Positions 45,829 through 54,815 of a DNA stretch of 64,000 nucleotides are shown here, piece by piece (position 1 is the stretch's first letter; the number at the start of each line of letters is the position of its first letter). Under the pieces are notes generated by a model. That model did not search any database, had not been told where the DNA came from, and worked only from the letters and a program-made list of their open reading frames with translations. Where the stretch lies: contig NZ_FZOK01000002.1 of the NCBI RefSeq assembly GCF_900188245.1, positions 248,001 to 312,000 on the forward strand. Direction: 5' to 3'. Both the position numbers and the translations under genes were made by a program. The stretch is from Belliella buryatensis (GTDB taxonomy: Bacteria > Bacteroidota > Bacteroidia > Cytophagales > Cyclobacteriaceae).

Positions 45829-45908
45829 AGTCAATTTAAAAGTCAAATTGACTGAAAATCAAACTTCTTCCTTCTTATCTTCATAATTTATGGGTTATTT
45901 GATTTTCA
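45829..45908. promoter_or_regulatory. Two inverted repeats between the LacI regulator and galM
   Basis: Dyad 1: AGTCAATTT (45829-45837) with AAATTGACT (45845-45853). Dyad 2: TGAAAATCAAA (45853-45863) with TTTGATTTTCA (45898-45908), perfect 11-bp arms 34 bases apart. Either could be an operator; dyad 1 could instead be a weak terminator, though no T-run follows directly. Confidence 0.5.
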
Positions 45909-45962
45909 ATTTTTATTTTTAGCGATCAAACCTATATCAATTGTATGATTTCAGAATGCCAT

Positions 45963-47018
45963 ATGAATACTACTTCTTTTGGGAAGACGCCAAAAGGAGA
46001 AGAAATAGAACTTTTTACTTTAGAAATACCTGGAGTAATTAAGGCCTCGATCATGAACCTAGGGGCTACTTTGACTTCGCTTCATGTCCCTGATAGGTTC
46101 GGAAAGATGGATGATATTGTGTTAGGCTTTGATTCTCTTGAGGGTTATTTTGAAAAGACGTATCAGCGTGAATATTGTTATCTTGGATCTACGATAGGTA
46201 GAGTGGCAGGACGTACAAAGGGCAATCAATTTGAATTAGATGGCAGGATTTACCAGTTGCCAATTAATCAAGGAGATGTCCACCTTCATGGAGGTATGTT
46301 AGGGTGGGATAGGAAGCTTTGGGATACCTCTAGATTTCAATCAGACAATGAAATTGGAGTGAAGTTTTCTCTTTTTAGCCCCGATGGAGAAGAAGGCTAT
46401 CCAGGAAATGTCAAAATCTCAGTATGGTATGTGGTTAATTTGGAGGGGGAATTAAAGATCAGCTATGAAGCCGTTACTGATCAAGCTACTATCATCAACC
46501 CTACCAATCATAGTTATTTCAATCTTAGCGGAGACCATAGCGGAGATATTTTAGACCATGAATTATCTATTCAGGCTCAACACTACTTACCTATTGATTC
46601 ATCATGTTTTACTTTGGGAGGCTTTGAAGATGTTAGTGGAACTCCTTTTGATTTCAGAAAAGAGAAAAATCTTGGAATTGCATTAGCTGACAATCACCCA
46701 CAGATGAAAAATGGTAATGGTATTGATCATGCCTTCAAACTTGACCCAGTAAGACCTCAAGTGACATTGTCACACCCAAGGTCTGGGAGAAGGATGATCT
46801 GTGCCACCACTGCACCCGCTGTTCAAGTATATACTTCTAATCACTTTAATGGGAGTTACGCTGGGAAATCCAATAGCTATTACAAGCGCCATGCTGCTAT
46901 TTGTCTAGAAACTCAAGGTTTTCCCAATGCAGCGAATCGACCTGATTTTCCATCCATCCGGTTAAATCCAGGAGAAACTTTTCGCTCTCAAACTACTTTC
47001 AAATTCACTATAGACTAG
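45963..47018 (+). CDS. galM: Aldose 1-epimerase (galactose mutarotase)
   Basis: A 351-residue enzyme (357 if begun at 45945) that interconverts alpha and beta anomers of galactose. It shows GSTIGRVAGRTKGNQF, DVHLHGGMLGWDRKLW, the catalytic His in INPTNHSYFNLSG, and the catalytic Glu in ICLETQGFPNAANRPDF. galK starts 3 bases after the stop, so the two form an operon. Confidence 0.93.
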   Translation: MNTTSFGKTPKGEEIELFTLEIPGVIKASIMNLGATLTSLHVPDRFGKMDDIVLGFDSLEGYFEKTYQREYCYLGSTIGRVAGRTKGNQFELDGRIYQLPINQGDVHLHGGMLGWDRKLWDTSRFQSDNEIGVKFSLFSPDGEEGYPGNVKISVWYVVNLEGELKISYEAVTDQATIINPTNHSYFNLSGDHSGDILDHELSIQAQHYLPIDSSCFTLGGFEDVSGTPFDFRKEKNLGIALADNHPQMKNGNGIDHAFKLDPVRPQVTLSHPRSGRRMICATTAPAVQVYTSNHFNGSYAGKSNSYYKRHAAICLETQGFPNAANRPDFPSIRLNPGETFRSQTTFKFTID

Positions 47019-47020
47019 CC

Positions 47021-48160
47021 ATGCAACAAAAAATAAAAGAAATCTTTCAAGCCAAATTTGATAAGGAGCCTATTTTGGTTTATTCGCCTGGTAGAATCAA
47101 TCTAATCGGTGAGCATACAGATTATAATGGCGGATATGTGCTTCCTGCGGCGATAGATAAGAAGATGGTTGTCGCTATCTCAAAAAAAGGATTAAATACC
47201 TGTAGATTATATTCCGTTGATTTCAAAGAAGAGTTTGCTTTTGAAATTGAGTCTTTTTCTCCAAAGCCCAATCATTGGGCGACTTATATCATGGGGGTCG
47301 TGGCTCAATTACAACAAGCAGGTTATCCTGTAAGTGGGTTTGATATGGTTTTTGGAGGAGATATACCTGTTGGGGCTGGCTTATCATCTTCTGCTGCCTT
47401 GGAGTGTGCAGTAGGTTATGCTTTGTCCACACTTTTCGACTTTGATATTCCAAAAATTTCATTGGTTCATTATGCTCAAAAAGCTGAACATACCTTTGCA
47501 GGAGTTCAATGTGGGATTATGGATCAGTTTGCCTCTGTCATGGGCAAGAAGGATTATGCCATCAGATTGGATTGTAGGACATTGGAGTTTGAGTACTTTC
47601 CGATTGAGCTTGGAGACTATCAGCTAATGCTGATCGATACTAAGGTGAAGCATAGTCTTTCGGAAAGTGCTTACAATACCCGTAGGGAAGAATGCGAAGC
47701 GGGCGTAAAAGCTGCCCAAAGGATTGATTCGTCAATAAGGGATTTAGGAGATGTTTCTTTAGATCTTTTAGACCGCTTGGATGTCAGTAATACTGTCAAA
47801 ACTAGATGCAAGTATGTAATTGAAGAAAATCAAAGAGTATTAGATGCTTGTGAAGCACTTTCAAAAGGGGATTTAAAAGCTTTTGGTCAAAATGTATTTG
47901 CCTCGCATCAAGGGCTTAGTAAAGAATATGAAGTCAGTTGTAAGGAGCTAGATTTTTTGGTGGATTATGCAAAAAATGAATCGGGGATTTTAGGAGCTAG
48001 AATGATGGGAGGAGGCTTTGGTGGCTGTACTATAAATATTGTCCATATTACAGAAGTTCATCGAATCAAAGAAGCGGTAAGTATTAAATATCAAGAAAAA
48101 TTTGGGAGAACTCCTGAGTTTCATTTGGTTTCTCCCGAAGATGGATCAGGTAGGTTGTGA
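47021..48160 (+). CDS. galK: Galactokinase
   Basis: A 379-residue GHMP kinase phosphorylating galactose at C1. The signature is SPGRINLIGEHTDYNGG, the ATP loop is PVGAGLSSSAALECA, the catalytic Asp lies in CGIMDQFASVMG, and the third motif is GARMMGGGFGGCTI. It is the second gene of the galMK operon; galT and galE are not in the window. Confidence 0.95.
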   Translation: MQQKIKEIFQAKFDKEPILVYSPGRINLIGEHTDYNGGYVLPAAIDKKMVVAISKKGLNTCRLYSVDFKEEFAFEIESFSPKPNHWATYIMGVVAQLQQAGYPVSGFDMVFGGDIPVGAGLSSSAALECAVGYALSTLFDFDIPKISLVHYAQKAEHTFAGVQCGIMDQFASVMGKKDYAIRLDCRTLEFEYFPIELGDYQLMLIDTKVKHSLSESAYNTRREECEAGVKAAQRIDSSIRDLGDVSLDLLDRLDVSNTVKTRCKYVIEENQRVLDACEALSKGDLKAFGQNVFASHQGLSKEYEVSCKELDFLVDYAKNESGILGARMMGGGFGGCTINIVHITEVHRIKEAVSIKYQEKFGRTPEFHLVSPEDGSGRL

Positions 48161-48167
48161 TTTATAG

Positions 48168-48752
48168 TTAGAATAATCTGAACCCTGCAGAGAGCACTAA
48201 CTGTGTTTGTCTTTGGTCTGTTTGAAATCCTGCTACGCTACCTGCTATTTTGTTGAGAGAGCTTTCGTACTTGGCGTCTAGGATTAGATTGCCCAAGTCT
48301 AATCCAATCCCTGCCTGATAACCGATGGTCGAGTTTCTATATTCTATATTTTGGGTCGCCGCGATGGGGTTTTCTCCAAAGGATTGATCGAGTAAAATAC
48401 TTGCTATTGGGCCTGCTTGTATTCTAAAAAACTTAGCCAATTTAAAGCCAACCATCATTGGGATATCCAATCTATTGAAACTTGTTTCAATTGTAGTGTT
48501 GTTATTATCGTCAATAATAAAGCCACCAGTATTGGTATAAAGGAATTCTGGTTGTACGAAAATCGATGCTCCACCCATTCGGACAAATGCTCCAATGTGA
48601 TAGCCCATTCTATCTTCTCCCGACTCAAACCCATCACCATTTACTTTGATGTTAGCTTGAGATACGCCAAACTTTGGACCTATAGAAAAATCTTGTGCCT
48701 TCAAGTTTGATATCAACAGAAAGGAGAAAAGCAGAAGCAGGATATTTTTCAT
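48168..48752 (-). CDS. Porin-like outer-membrane beta-barrel protein
   Basis: A 194-residue exported protein with signal ending SNLKAQ-DF. FSIGPKFGVSQANI, YHIGAFVRMGGASIF and a terminal LVLSAGFRLF match the PorT/outer_membrane_beta-barrel family common in Bacteroidota. It is convergent with galK with only 7 bases between stops. Confidence 0.82.
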   Translation of the reverse strand: MKNILLLLFSFLLISNLKAQDFSIGPKFGVSQANIKVNGDGFESGEDRMGYHIGAFVRMGGASIFVQPEFLYTNTGGFIIDDNNNTTIETSFNRLDIPMMVGFKLAKFFRIQAGPIASILLDQSFGENPIAATQNIEYRNSTIGYQAGIGLDLGNLILDAKYESSLNKIAGSVAGFQTDQRQTQLVLSAGFRLF

Positions 48753-48827
48753 TTGAATTTGGTTTTAGGTGCCTGAATTAACGAAAACCTCGGGTTATGT
48801 CAAAGTCTCAAAGGTATTAACGAAAGA

Positions 48828-48860
48828 AAAAGCCTCAATTGTTTTTCAATTGAGGCTTTT
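48828..48860 (-). terminator. Terminator of the response regulator gene
   Basis: AAAAGCCTCAATTG (48828-48841) pairs with CAATTGAGGCTTTT (48847-48860), overlapping the 3' end of the gene. Confidence 0.87.
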
Positions 48861-49217
48861 GTTTACAAATCTATGGGCTATATCATATAACTCGTAGAAA
48901 TCCATTGGCTTTGGTAATAGTCTATCAAAAGCCACACTGCTTATTCTTCGAAAATAATCTATATCGCCAGCTGTAAAACCTATGATAGGAATCTTAGAGA
49001 TTTTATCATTGAGTTTGATTTCAGCCAGCAACTGGATCCCATCCATCTCAGGCATCATGATGTCCGTAATCACGATATTGAAATCACTTTCATCATTGAG
49101 TAGTTGCATAGCTTCGCAACCATTCTGCGCTGTTTTGACGGTGTTATTTTCTTTCTCGAAAAGCTTTTGAAGTATCAGTCTATTGATAGCATCATCATCT
49201 ACTACAAGAACTTTCAT
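48846..49217 (-). CDS. Single-domain response regulator
   Basis: A 123-residue receiver domain with no output domain. The acidic pocket is VVDDDAINR, the phosphoacceptor Asp is in VITDIMMPEMDG, the switch Thr is in GFTAGD and the Lys in LPKPMD. It resembles CheY-like or Spo0F-like relays, often partnered with hybrid histidine kinases. No kinase is adjacent. Its terminator overlaps the end of the gene. Confidence 0.92.
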   Translation of the reverse strand: MKVLVVDDDAINRLILQKLFEKENNTVKTAQNGCEAMQLLNDESDFNIVITDIMMPEMDGIQLLAEIKLNDKISKIPIIGFTAGDIDYFRRISSVAFDRLLPKPMDFYELYDIAHRFVNKSLN

Positions 49218-49290
49218 ATGTCATGTTAGGGTGAACGGTACCAATATCAGAAAAAAATATTTAAAAAACATAAAAGTATATATAAAAATA

Positions 49291-49327
49291 AAAAAAGGTT
49301 TTCGGTCTAATAACCAAAAACCTTTTT
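49291..49327 (-). terminator. Terminator of the sodium symporter gene
   Basis: An A-rich arm with AAAAAGGTTTT pairs with a following AAAACCTTTTT arm; the minus strand then runs into T-rich sequence. Confidence 0.65.
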
Positions 49328-49349
49328 ATAAATCATAAACTTATGATTA

Positions 49350-50750
49350 TCAACCCCCTGATTCTGGTTCTCCGAAGACTCCAAAAAGATTGAGTAGAAC
49401 AAGTCCTATTACCAAAGGACATACATATCTGATAAAGAATACCCAGACTTGACCTGGACTGATTCCGAATAATAATTTCTTTTTGAATGCTGGAGCACCA
49501 ATGGCAATTTCATCCACAAGTCTGCTGCTCTTGAAACCCCATCCTGAGAATAATGCAAACAAAAGACAAAGCACCGTCACAGATAGGGTACCGAAGGTCC
49601 AGTCCATGATGTCAAACCAACCAGTTTTTTGAATAGAGCCAATTTTCATCGTGATTTTGCTAAAGACGCTTTCTTCAATAGAACTTAGGATTGCAGGGAT
49701 AGAGACAACCATGGCTGTGATTCCAACTCCCCAGGCTGCTTTCTTTCTTGAGATTTTCTTTTCGTCAATCAAATAGCCTACAGGTACTTCTAGCATGGAG
49801 ATCGTAGAGGTCAAAGCCGCTACCATCAAAAGCAAGAAAAAAGAAGCACCTATGATAGATCCGCCTGGAATTTGATCGAATACTTGAGGGAGTATTTTAA
49901 ATACCAATGAAGGCCCTTCATCTGGCTTCAACCCTAAAGCAAAAACTGCTGGGAAAATCATCAGACCACCCAAAAGTGCCACAAAGCTATCCAAGGCACC
50001 AATCCAAAGACCACTTGTTACTAAGTTTGAACTCTTTGGTAGATAAGAACCATAAGTTACCATCAGACCCCAGCCTACACTCATAGAGAAGAAAGCTTGA
50101 CCTAAAGCAGCTAGAATCACCCCTCCGTTAATCTTAGAGAAATCAGGATTTAAATAGTAATTGATCCCTTCTGATGCGCCAGGTAAAGTAACACTTCGTC
50201 CTGCAATCAAAATAATGAGGATAAATAATACAGGCATCAAAAGTTTAGATGCTTTTTCAATTCCTCCAGAAACACCACCCAAAATAACCAGAATAGTGAT
50301 CACCATAAACAAGAAAGTGAGGGGAACGATATATTTTGGAGTCTCAATGAAAACATCAAAATCAACCGGTATATTGATCAATTCAGTAATAATGTAGCCT
50401 ACCGTCCATCCTGCAATTACAGAATAGTAAGTCAATACCATAAAACATATAATGACACTCATGATACCTGGAATCATCCAGAACTTGTTGTTCGAAGCTT
50501 TTTTCATCGCTCCGATTGGGTTTTTACCAGTCAATCTACCGATGGCAAGCTCGTTGAAGAGCAATGGTATTCCTATGAGTAATACACAGAGAATATAGAC
50601 GAATACAAAAGCACCGCCTCCATTTTCACCTGTGATGTAAGGGAATCTCCAAATGTTACCTAATCCGACAGCGGAGCCAGCCGCAGCCATGATAAACCCT
50701 AGACTGGAGCCCCATTGTCCCCTGCCTTCAGTTTCAGTATTTAATGCCAT
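49350..50750 (-). CDS. Sodium-dependent transporter, NSS/SNF family
   Basis: A 466-residue inner-membrane symporter with about 11-12 hydrophobic segments. The N-terminal sodium/substrate motif is GSAVGLGNIWRFPYITGENG, then FNELAIGRLTGKNP, and the TM6 region AFFSMSVGWGLMVTYGSYL. NSS proteins import amino acids or similar solutes with Na+; the substrate cannot be named. It is a single-gene unit. Confidence 0.92.
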   Translation of the reverse strand: MALNTETEGRGQWGSSLGFIMAAAGSAVGLGNIWRFPYITGENGGGAFVFVYILCVLLIGIPLLFNELAIGRLTGKNPIGAMKKASNNKFWMIPGIMSVIICFMVLTYYSVIAGWTVGYIITELINIPVDFDVFIETPKYIVPLTFLFMVITILVILGGVSGGIEKASKLLMPVLFILIILIAGRSVTLPGASEGINYYLNPDFSKINGGVILAALGQAFFSMSVGWGLMVTYGSYLPKSSNLVTSGLWIGALDSFVALLGGLMIFPAVFALGLKPDEGPSLVFKILPQVFDQIPGGSIIGASFFLLLMVAALTSTISMLEVPVGYLIDEKKISRKKAAWGVGITAMVVSIPAILSSIEESVFSKITMKIGSIQKTGWFDIMDWTFGTLSVTVLCLLFALFSGWGFKSSRLVDEIAIGAPAFKKKLLFGISPGQVWVFFIRYVCPLVIGLVLLNLFGVFGEPESGG

Positions 50751-50789
50751 ACTTTATTGATTGATTATTGTTGATTGATTTTAGAAATA

Positions 50790-51719
50790 TTAAGAATCGG
50801 CTAATTTAAGTTGTTTTGACAAAATACCAATTCCATCCATAAAACTTTTGGGCATGAAGTCAAGCTCTTGGATGGCCTTGCTGATAATAAAGCCAGTCTT
50901 CATTGGTCTCTGAGCGATTTGCTTGAAATGTTGAGAGTTTGTCTCTTTAATCAAGTCTTTATTTAATTTAAAGTAATCCGCTGTTGCTATTGCCATAGCA
51001 TATGGTGTCAAGAGATCTTTACCTGAGATGTTGAAGATTCCTATTGCATTTTTTTTAATTATTTGATAGCAACCTTTTGCTAGATCTTCTGCGAGTGTGG
51101 GGGTACGGAACTGATCATTGACCACTTGTATTTTTTTTCCTTTTTCTAGGGACTCTTTTACCCATAGTATGATATTAGATCTACTCATGTCATTGGCAAT
51201 GCCATATACTAAAACTGTCCTGACGATAGCAGCTTTGATTTTTGATTTTGCAATAATTCTTTCAGCTTCTAGCTTTGTCCATCCATAGAAATTCACAGGA
51301 TTAGGAACCGCATCTTCATCATAAGGTCCGGCTGCTCCATCAAAAATGAAATCAGTAGAAAGGTGAATCATATGGGTGTTGTACTTTTCACAAGCTGCAA
51401 CAATGTTTCTGACTGCATTAATATTGAGATCCTTACAAGCTTCAAGTTCTTTTTCGCACTGGTCCACATTGGTCATAGCGGCAGTGTGAATCAAGTAATC
51501 AGGCTGATGTTGGTCAAAAACGTTCCAGACCTGTTGCGGATCTCGGATATCCATAGTGATCCAGTTTTCAACATTCCAGCCGTCTGGAAATCTACTTTCA
51601 CCCAAGCCAGAAGGGAGCAATTGATATTCTCCTTCTTGAAGAATTAACTGAACCAGTTTTTGACCCAGTAGCCCATTGGCACCCGTAATAAGTATTTTTG
51701 CTTTTTGCAGCTTATTCAT
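50790..51719 (-). CDS. RmlD-like SDR reductase (dTDP-4-dehydrorhamnose reductase family)
   Basis: A 309-residue NAD(P)-binding reductase. The Rossmann loop is ILITGANGLLGQKLV, DYLIHTAAMTNVDQCE is typical of RmlD, and the catalytic Tyr-Lys is in VNFYGWTKLEAE. It begins inside the end of the cyclophilin gene; ATG 51719 (MNKLQKAK) overlaps by 8 bases. No other rhamnose genes are nearby, so the sugar substrate is uncertain. It is the last gene of the operon. Confidence 0.85.
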   Translation of the reverse strand: MNKLQKAKILITGANGLLGQKLVQLILQEGEYQLLPSGLGESRFPDGWNVENWITMDIRDPQQVWNVFDQHQPDYLIHTAAMTNVDQCEKELEACKDLNINAVRNIVAACEKYNTHMIHLSTDFIFDGAAGPYDEDAVPNPVNFYGWTKLEAERIIAKSKIKAAIVRTVLVYGIANDMSRSNIILWVKESLEKGKKIQVVNDQFRTPTLAEDLAKGCYQIIKKNAIGIFNISGKDLLTPYAMAIATADYFKLNKDLIKETNSQHFKQIAQRPMKTGFIISKAIQELDFMPKSFMDGIGILSKQLKLADS

Positions 51720-52542
51720 AGCTGTAGCCAAAGTCCTTTGAGATTTTCTTTTTAGGTAATTGATTGACAGTTACTTTCATGTAGACAGTTTCTAAAGGCT
51801 TGTCCTGTGGGTTTGTTTTTTCTTTTGCAATTTCTTCCATGACATCAAGCCCTTTGATCACTTGTCCAAACACAGTGTATTCATTGTCTAAGTGGGGCGT
51901 GCCCCCAATAGTAGTATAAGCTTCCACTTGTTGTGGGGTCATTTTTTTACCCAAACTTGTACTGTAAAAATCCTCTAGCTTTTCTTTGTGGTGCAACATC
52001 AGTTTATTCATTGCATCAAACTCTCGATTTTCATATAGGCTTGTATAGGTTTCTCTTAACTCAGCATTACTCTCTAATCTAAGGTATTGATTAAATCTCT
52101 CGCTCAGCTGGCGCATATCTGTGGTCAATTCCATTTTATCGTAAATTTTACCTTGCACGATATAAAATTGAGATCCACTAGAAGCGCGCTCAGGGTTTAC
52201 ATTATTGCCCATTCTAGCAGCAGCAAGCATTCCTTTAGCATGGATTAAATCTGGGTTGATTTCAGCAGGTATTGTATACCATTCATCCCTAGGGAGTTTT
52301 TCTTTGGCAAACACGTCTCCTCCTTGAATCATAAAATTCTCTATCACTCGATGAAATTCTGTTGAATCGAAACGTCCTTTTTCAGCTAGATCTATAAAAT
52401 TCTTTTTATGCTTTGGAGTCGCGTCAAAAAGTATGGCATACATGTCCCCATGTCGCGTTTCTATTTTTACCAGGTAGTCTTTTTCAACAGCACAGCCAAA
52501 AGCCAAGAAGGCTAAGAAGATGATGAGTTTATTTGTTTTCAT
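51712..52542 (-). CDS. Peptidyl-prolyl cis-trans isomerase, cyclophilin-type lipoprotein
   Basis: A 276-residue exported foldase (lipobox AFGC). The cyclophilin domain shows TEFHRVIENFMIQGGD, GMLAAARMGNNVNPERASSG, SQFYIVQG and VFGQVIKGLDVMEEIA. A helical insertion of about 85 residues (TDMRQLSERFNQYLR to about KKMTPQQVEAY) interrupts the fold after QFYIVQG, a form known in Bacteroidota. It overlaps hemC by four bases. Confidence 0.9.
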   Translation of the reverse strand: MKTNKLIIFLAFLAFGCAVEKDYLVKIETRHGDMYAILFDATPKHKKNFIDLAEKGRFDSTEFHRVIENFMIQGGDVFAKEKLPRDEWYTIPAEINPDLIHAKGMLAAARMGNNVNPERASSGSQFYIVQGKIYDKMELTTDMRQLSERFNQYLRLESNAELRETYTSLYENREFDAMNKLMLHHKEKLEDFYSTSLGKKMTPQQVEAYTTIGGTPHLDNEYTVFGQVIKGLDVMEEIAKEKTNPQDKPLETVYMKVTVNQLPKKKISKDFGYSYE

Positions 52543-53474
52543 TTATTTAGGGCAGATTTTATTTCCTTTAATATTTTGTCACCTCCAGCCGAAAGAACTT
52601 GGTCGGCAAGCGTTTTTCCTAGATTTTCAGCATCACTTTTGTTGCCAGCTACTTCTCTAACGATTCTTTCAGAGCCATCTAAGCTCACAATACCACCTTT
52701 AAGTTTGATTTTTCCACCATCATATTCGGCCAAAGCAAAAACTGGTATGCTACATCCTCCCTCCAAAACTCTGAGATAGGCACGCTCAGCAAGCAATCTA
52801 TAGCCAGTTTCTTCATGGTGAGTTGCCTCTATGATTTTTGTTTTGAGTTCTTGGTTCATATTAGTAGCTGCTTCTATTGCAACAGAACCTTGACCTACTG
52901 CAGGTGTGAATTCACTCAGAGAAAGTTCATGAATAATCAAGTCATCGTAGCCCATTCTATGTGCACCAGCATAGGCTAGCAATAGTGCATCACAAATACC
53001 TGATTCCATTTTAGCAATCCTCGTTTGTAAATTTCCTCGGACTTCTACAGTTTTGATATGGGGATAATAATGCTTTAAAGTGGCCACTCTTCTTGTAGAC
53101 GAAGTGCCCAATACTAGCGATTGATTTTTGTTTTTATAGTCTATTTCTCTCTTGTGACTTAGAATGATGTCGTTGACCTTTTCTCGCTCTGTAAATGCAA
53201 TCAACTCAAAACCCTCAGGCAAGGAAGATTGCATGTCTTTGGCGCTGTGTACAGCAATGTCAATGCTTCCCTTGGCAAGCTGCTCTTCAAGTTCTTCTGT
53301 AAAAACACCTTTGCTTCCGATTTTGGCTATGGATACGTCTAATATCTTGTCACCTTTAGTTTCAATGATGACAATTTCCGAAGGGATTCCTTTTGCTTTG
53401 AGTAAGTCAGCTACATGGTAGGACTGCCAAAGAGCAAGCTTGCTCCCGCGGGTTCCTATTTTGACTGTATGCAT
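52539..53474 (-). CDS. hemC: Hydroxymethylbilane synthase
   Basis: A 311-residue enzyme of haem synthesis joining four porphobilinogens. It begins KIGTRGSKLALWQS, includes GKGVFTEELE-like KGVFTEELEEQL, the substrate arginines in LGTSSTRRVA and VRGNLQTR, and the cofactor Cys in LEGGCSIPV. It shares start/stop overlaps with rimK and the cyclophilin gene, so it is co-expressed with them. Confidence 0.95.
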   Translation of the reverse strand: MHTVKIGTRGSKLALWQSYHVADLLKAKGIPSEIVIIETKGDKILDVSIAKIGSKGVFTEELEEQLAKGSIDIAVHSAKDMQSSLPEGFELIAFTEREKVNDIILSHKREIDYKNKNQSLVLGTSSTRRVATLKHYYPHIKTVEVRGNLQTRIAKMESGICDALLLAYAGAHRMGYDDLIIHELSLSEFTPAVGQGSVAIEAATNMNQELKTKIIEATHHEETGYRLLAERAYLRVLEGGCSIPVFALAEYDGGKIKLKGGIVSLDGSERIVREVAGNKSDAENLGKTLADQVLSAGGDKILKEIKSALNK

Positions 53475-54382
53475 TATTCTTTGATTTTTCGTTTAGTTCC
53501 TTTTTTATTGACAGATTCTTCTATGAACTTGATGATTTCACCAGCGATGTTTATTCCAGTAGCTTTTTCTATACCTTCAAGTCCAGGTGAGCTATTGACT
53601 TCTAAGATGAGTGGGCCTCTTGCTGACTGTAACATGTCCACACCTGCGATATCAAGACCTAAAGCTTTGGCAGCTCCTAAAGCGGCTTGCTTTTCTGCTC
53701 TTGATAGTTTAATAACTGTTGCTTTTCCTCCTCGATGGAGATTCGATCGGAACTCGCCTTCTGCACCTTGTCTTTTCATTGCACCTACTACTTTGCCATT
53801 GACGATAAATGCTCTGATATCTGCACCCTTAGCTTCTTTGATAAATTCTTGGACGATAATTCTTGCTTTAAGTCCATGAAAAGCCTCGATTACAGATTGT
53901 CCTGCCTTTTTGGTCTCAGCCAAAACGACGCCTAGTCCTTGTGTACCTTCCAATAATTTAATGATCAATGGAGCGCCACCTACATGTTCGATAAGAGTTT
54001 TTTCTCCTCCTTTTGAAAAATTAGTAAAAGCTGTTTTGGGCATGCCAAGTCCAGCTTTAGAAAGAATTTGCAGAGATCTGAGTTTGTCTCTACTCCTGAC
54101 AATCGCCTGAGATTCTACTGCTGAAAAAGTCCCCATCAACTCAAATTGTCTAACTACAGCGGTACCGTAGAAGGTCACAGAAGCCCCAATCCTTGGGATG
54201 ATCGCATCAACTCCAATTACTTTTTCTCCTTTATAAATTATGGATGGACCTTCTTGTTCTATGATGATGTCGCACAAAGAGTGATCGATGATCACTGCCT
54301 CGTGTCCCGCTGCCAAAATTGCTTCGTGCAGCCTCTTGGTAGAATATAAGTGAGAATTTCTCGATAGGATTGCGATTTTCAT
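53474..54382 (-). CDS. rimK: RimK-type ATP-grasp alpha-L-glutamate ligase
   Basis: A 302-residue ATP-grasp ligase. [40 protein letters not shown] and [20 protein letters not shown] are RimK hallmarks. RimK adds glutamates to ribosomal protein S6 in E. coli. The adjacent retropepsin-like gene encodes the RimB-like partner type, and the two overlap by four bases. The actual protein target here is unknown. Confidence 0.92.
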   Translation of the reverse strand: MKIAILSRNSHLYSTKRLHEAILAAGHEAVIIDHSLCDIIIEQEGPSIIYKGEKVIGVDAIIPRIGASVTFYGTAVVRQFELMGTFSAVESQAIVRSRDKLRSLQILSKAGLGMPKTAFTNFSKGGEKTLIEHVGGAPLIIKLLEGTQGLGVVLAETKKAGQSVIEAFHGLKARIIVQEFIKEAKGADIRAFIVNGKVVGAMKRQGAEGEFRSNLHRGGKATVIKLSRAEKQAALGAAKALGLDIAGVDMLQSARGPLILEVNSSPGLEGIEKATGINIAGEIIKFIEESVNKKGTKRKIKE

Positions 54383-54813
54383 TTTTTTGATTTTTGGGAC
54401 AAGTTTACTTCAGCGACATCGACTAAAAATTTACCTTGAATCATCTTCCTTCCGATCAAGATAGCATTTCTCATTTTTGACCTATCAGTCAAAGTGAATT
54501 CAGCGTCAAATTCTTCTTCAAACATAATAACTTTTGTGCTCACTTTGTACCTCACTTCTGCTTGACCAAAGGAATTCTTTACCTTTTTCTGAGTATAATT
54601 TGAAGTAGCGATGATTTTGTCTTTGTATTTTTTATTATCAGGTGTCAAGACCCGGTAGAAAAGCGTCATGACACCATCTACCTCCCGCTCTTCTGTAAAG
54701 GTGCAATGGATTGAGCTGGTATAAGCACCAGTGTCTACTTTGGCAGTGACCGACTTGAGCCCCCATTCAGGTAAGTTGATTCTTTCTCTTCTTCCGATTA
54801 CTTTTTTTTCCAT
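54379..54813 (-). CDS. RimB/retropepsin-like ATP-dependent zinc protease family protein
   Basis: A 144-residue protein of the family labelled 'RimK/LysX or ATP-dependent zinc protease'. The aspartyl-protease-like motif is [14 protein letters not shown], and the closing motif is [16 protein letters not shown]. Related RimB proteins are retropepsin-like enzymes that act on glutamate tails made by RimK. The rimK start overlaps its stop, supporting a joint role. Confidence 0.88.
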   Translation of the reverse strand: MEKKVIGRRERINLPEWGLKSVTAKVDTGAYTSSIHCTFTEEREVDGVMTLFYRVLTPDNKKYKDKIIATSNYTQKKVKNSFGQAEVRYKVSTKVIMFEEEFDAEFTLTDRSKMRNAILIGRKMIQGKFLVDVAEVNLSQKSKK

Positions 54814-54815
54814 GT

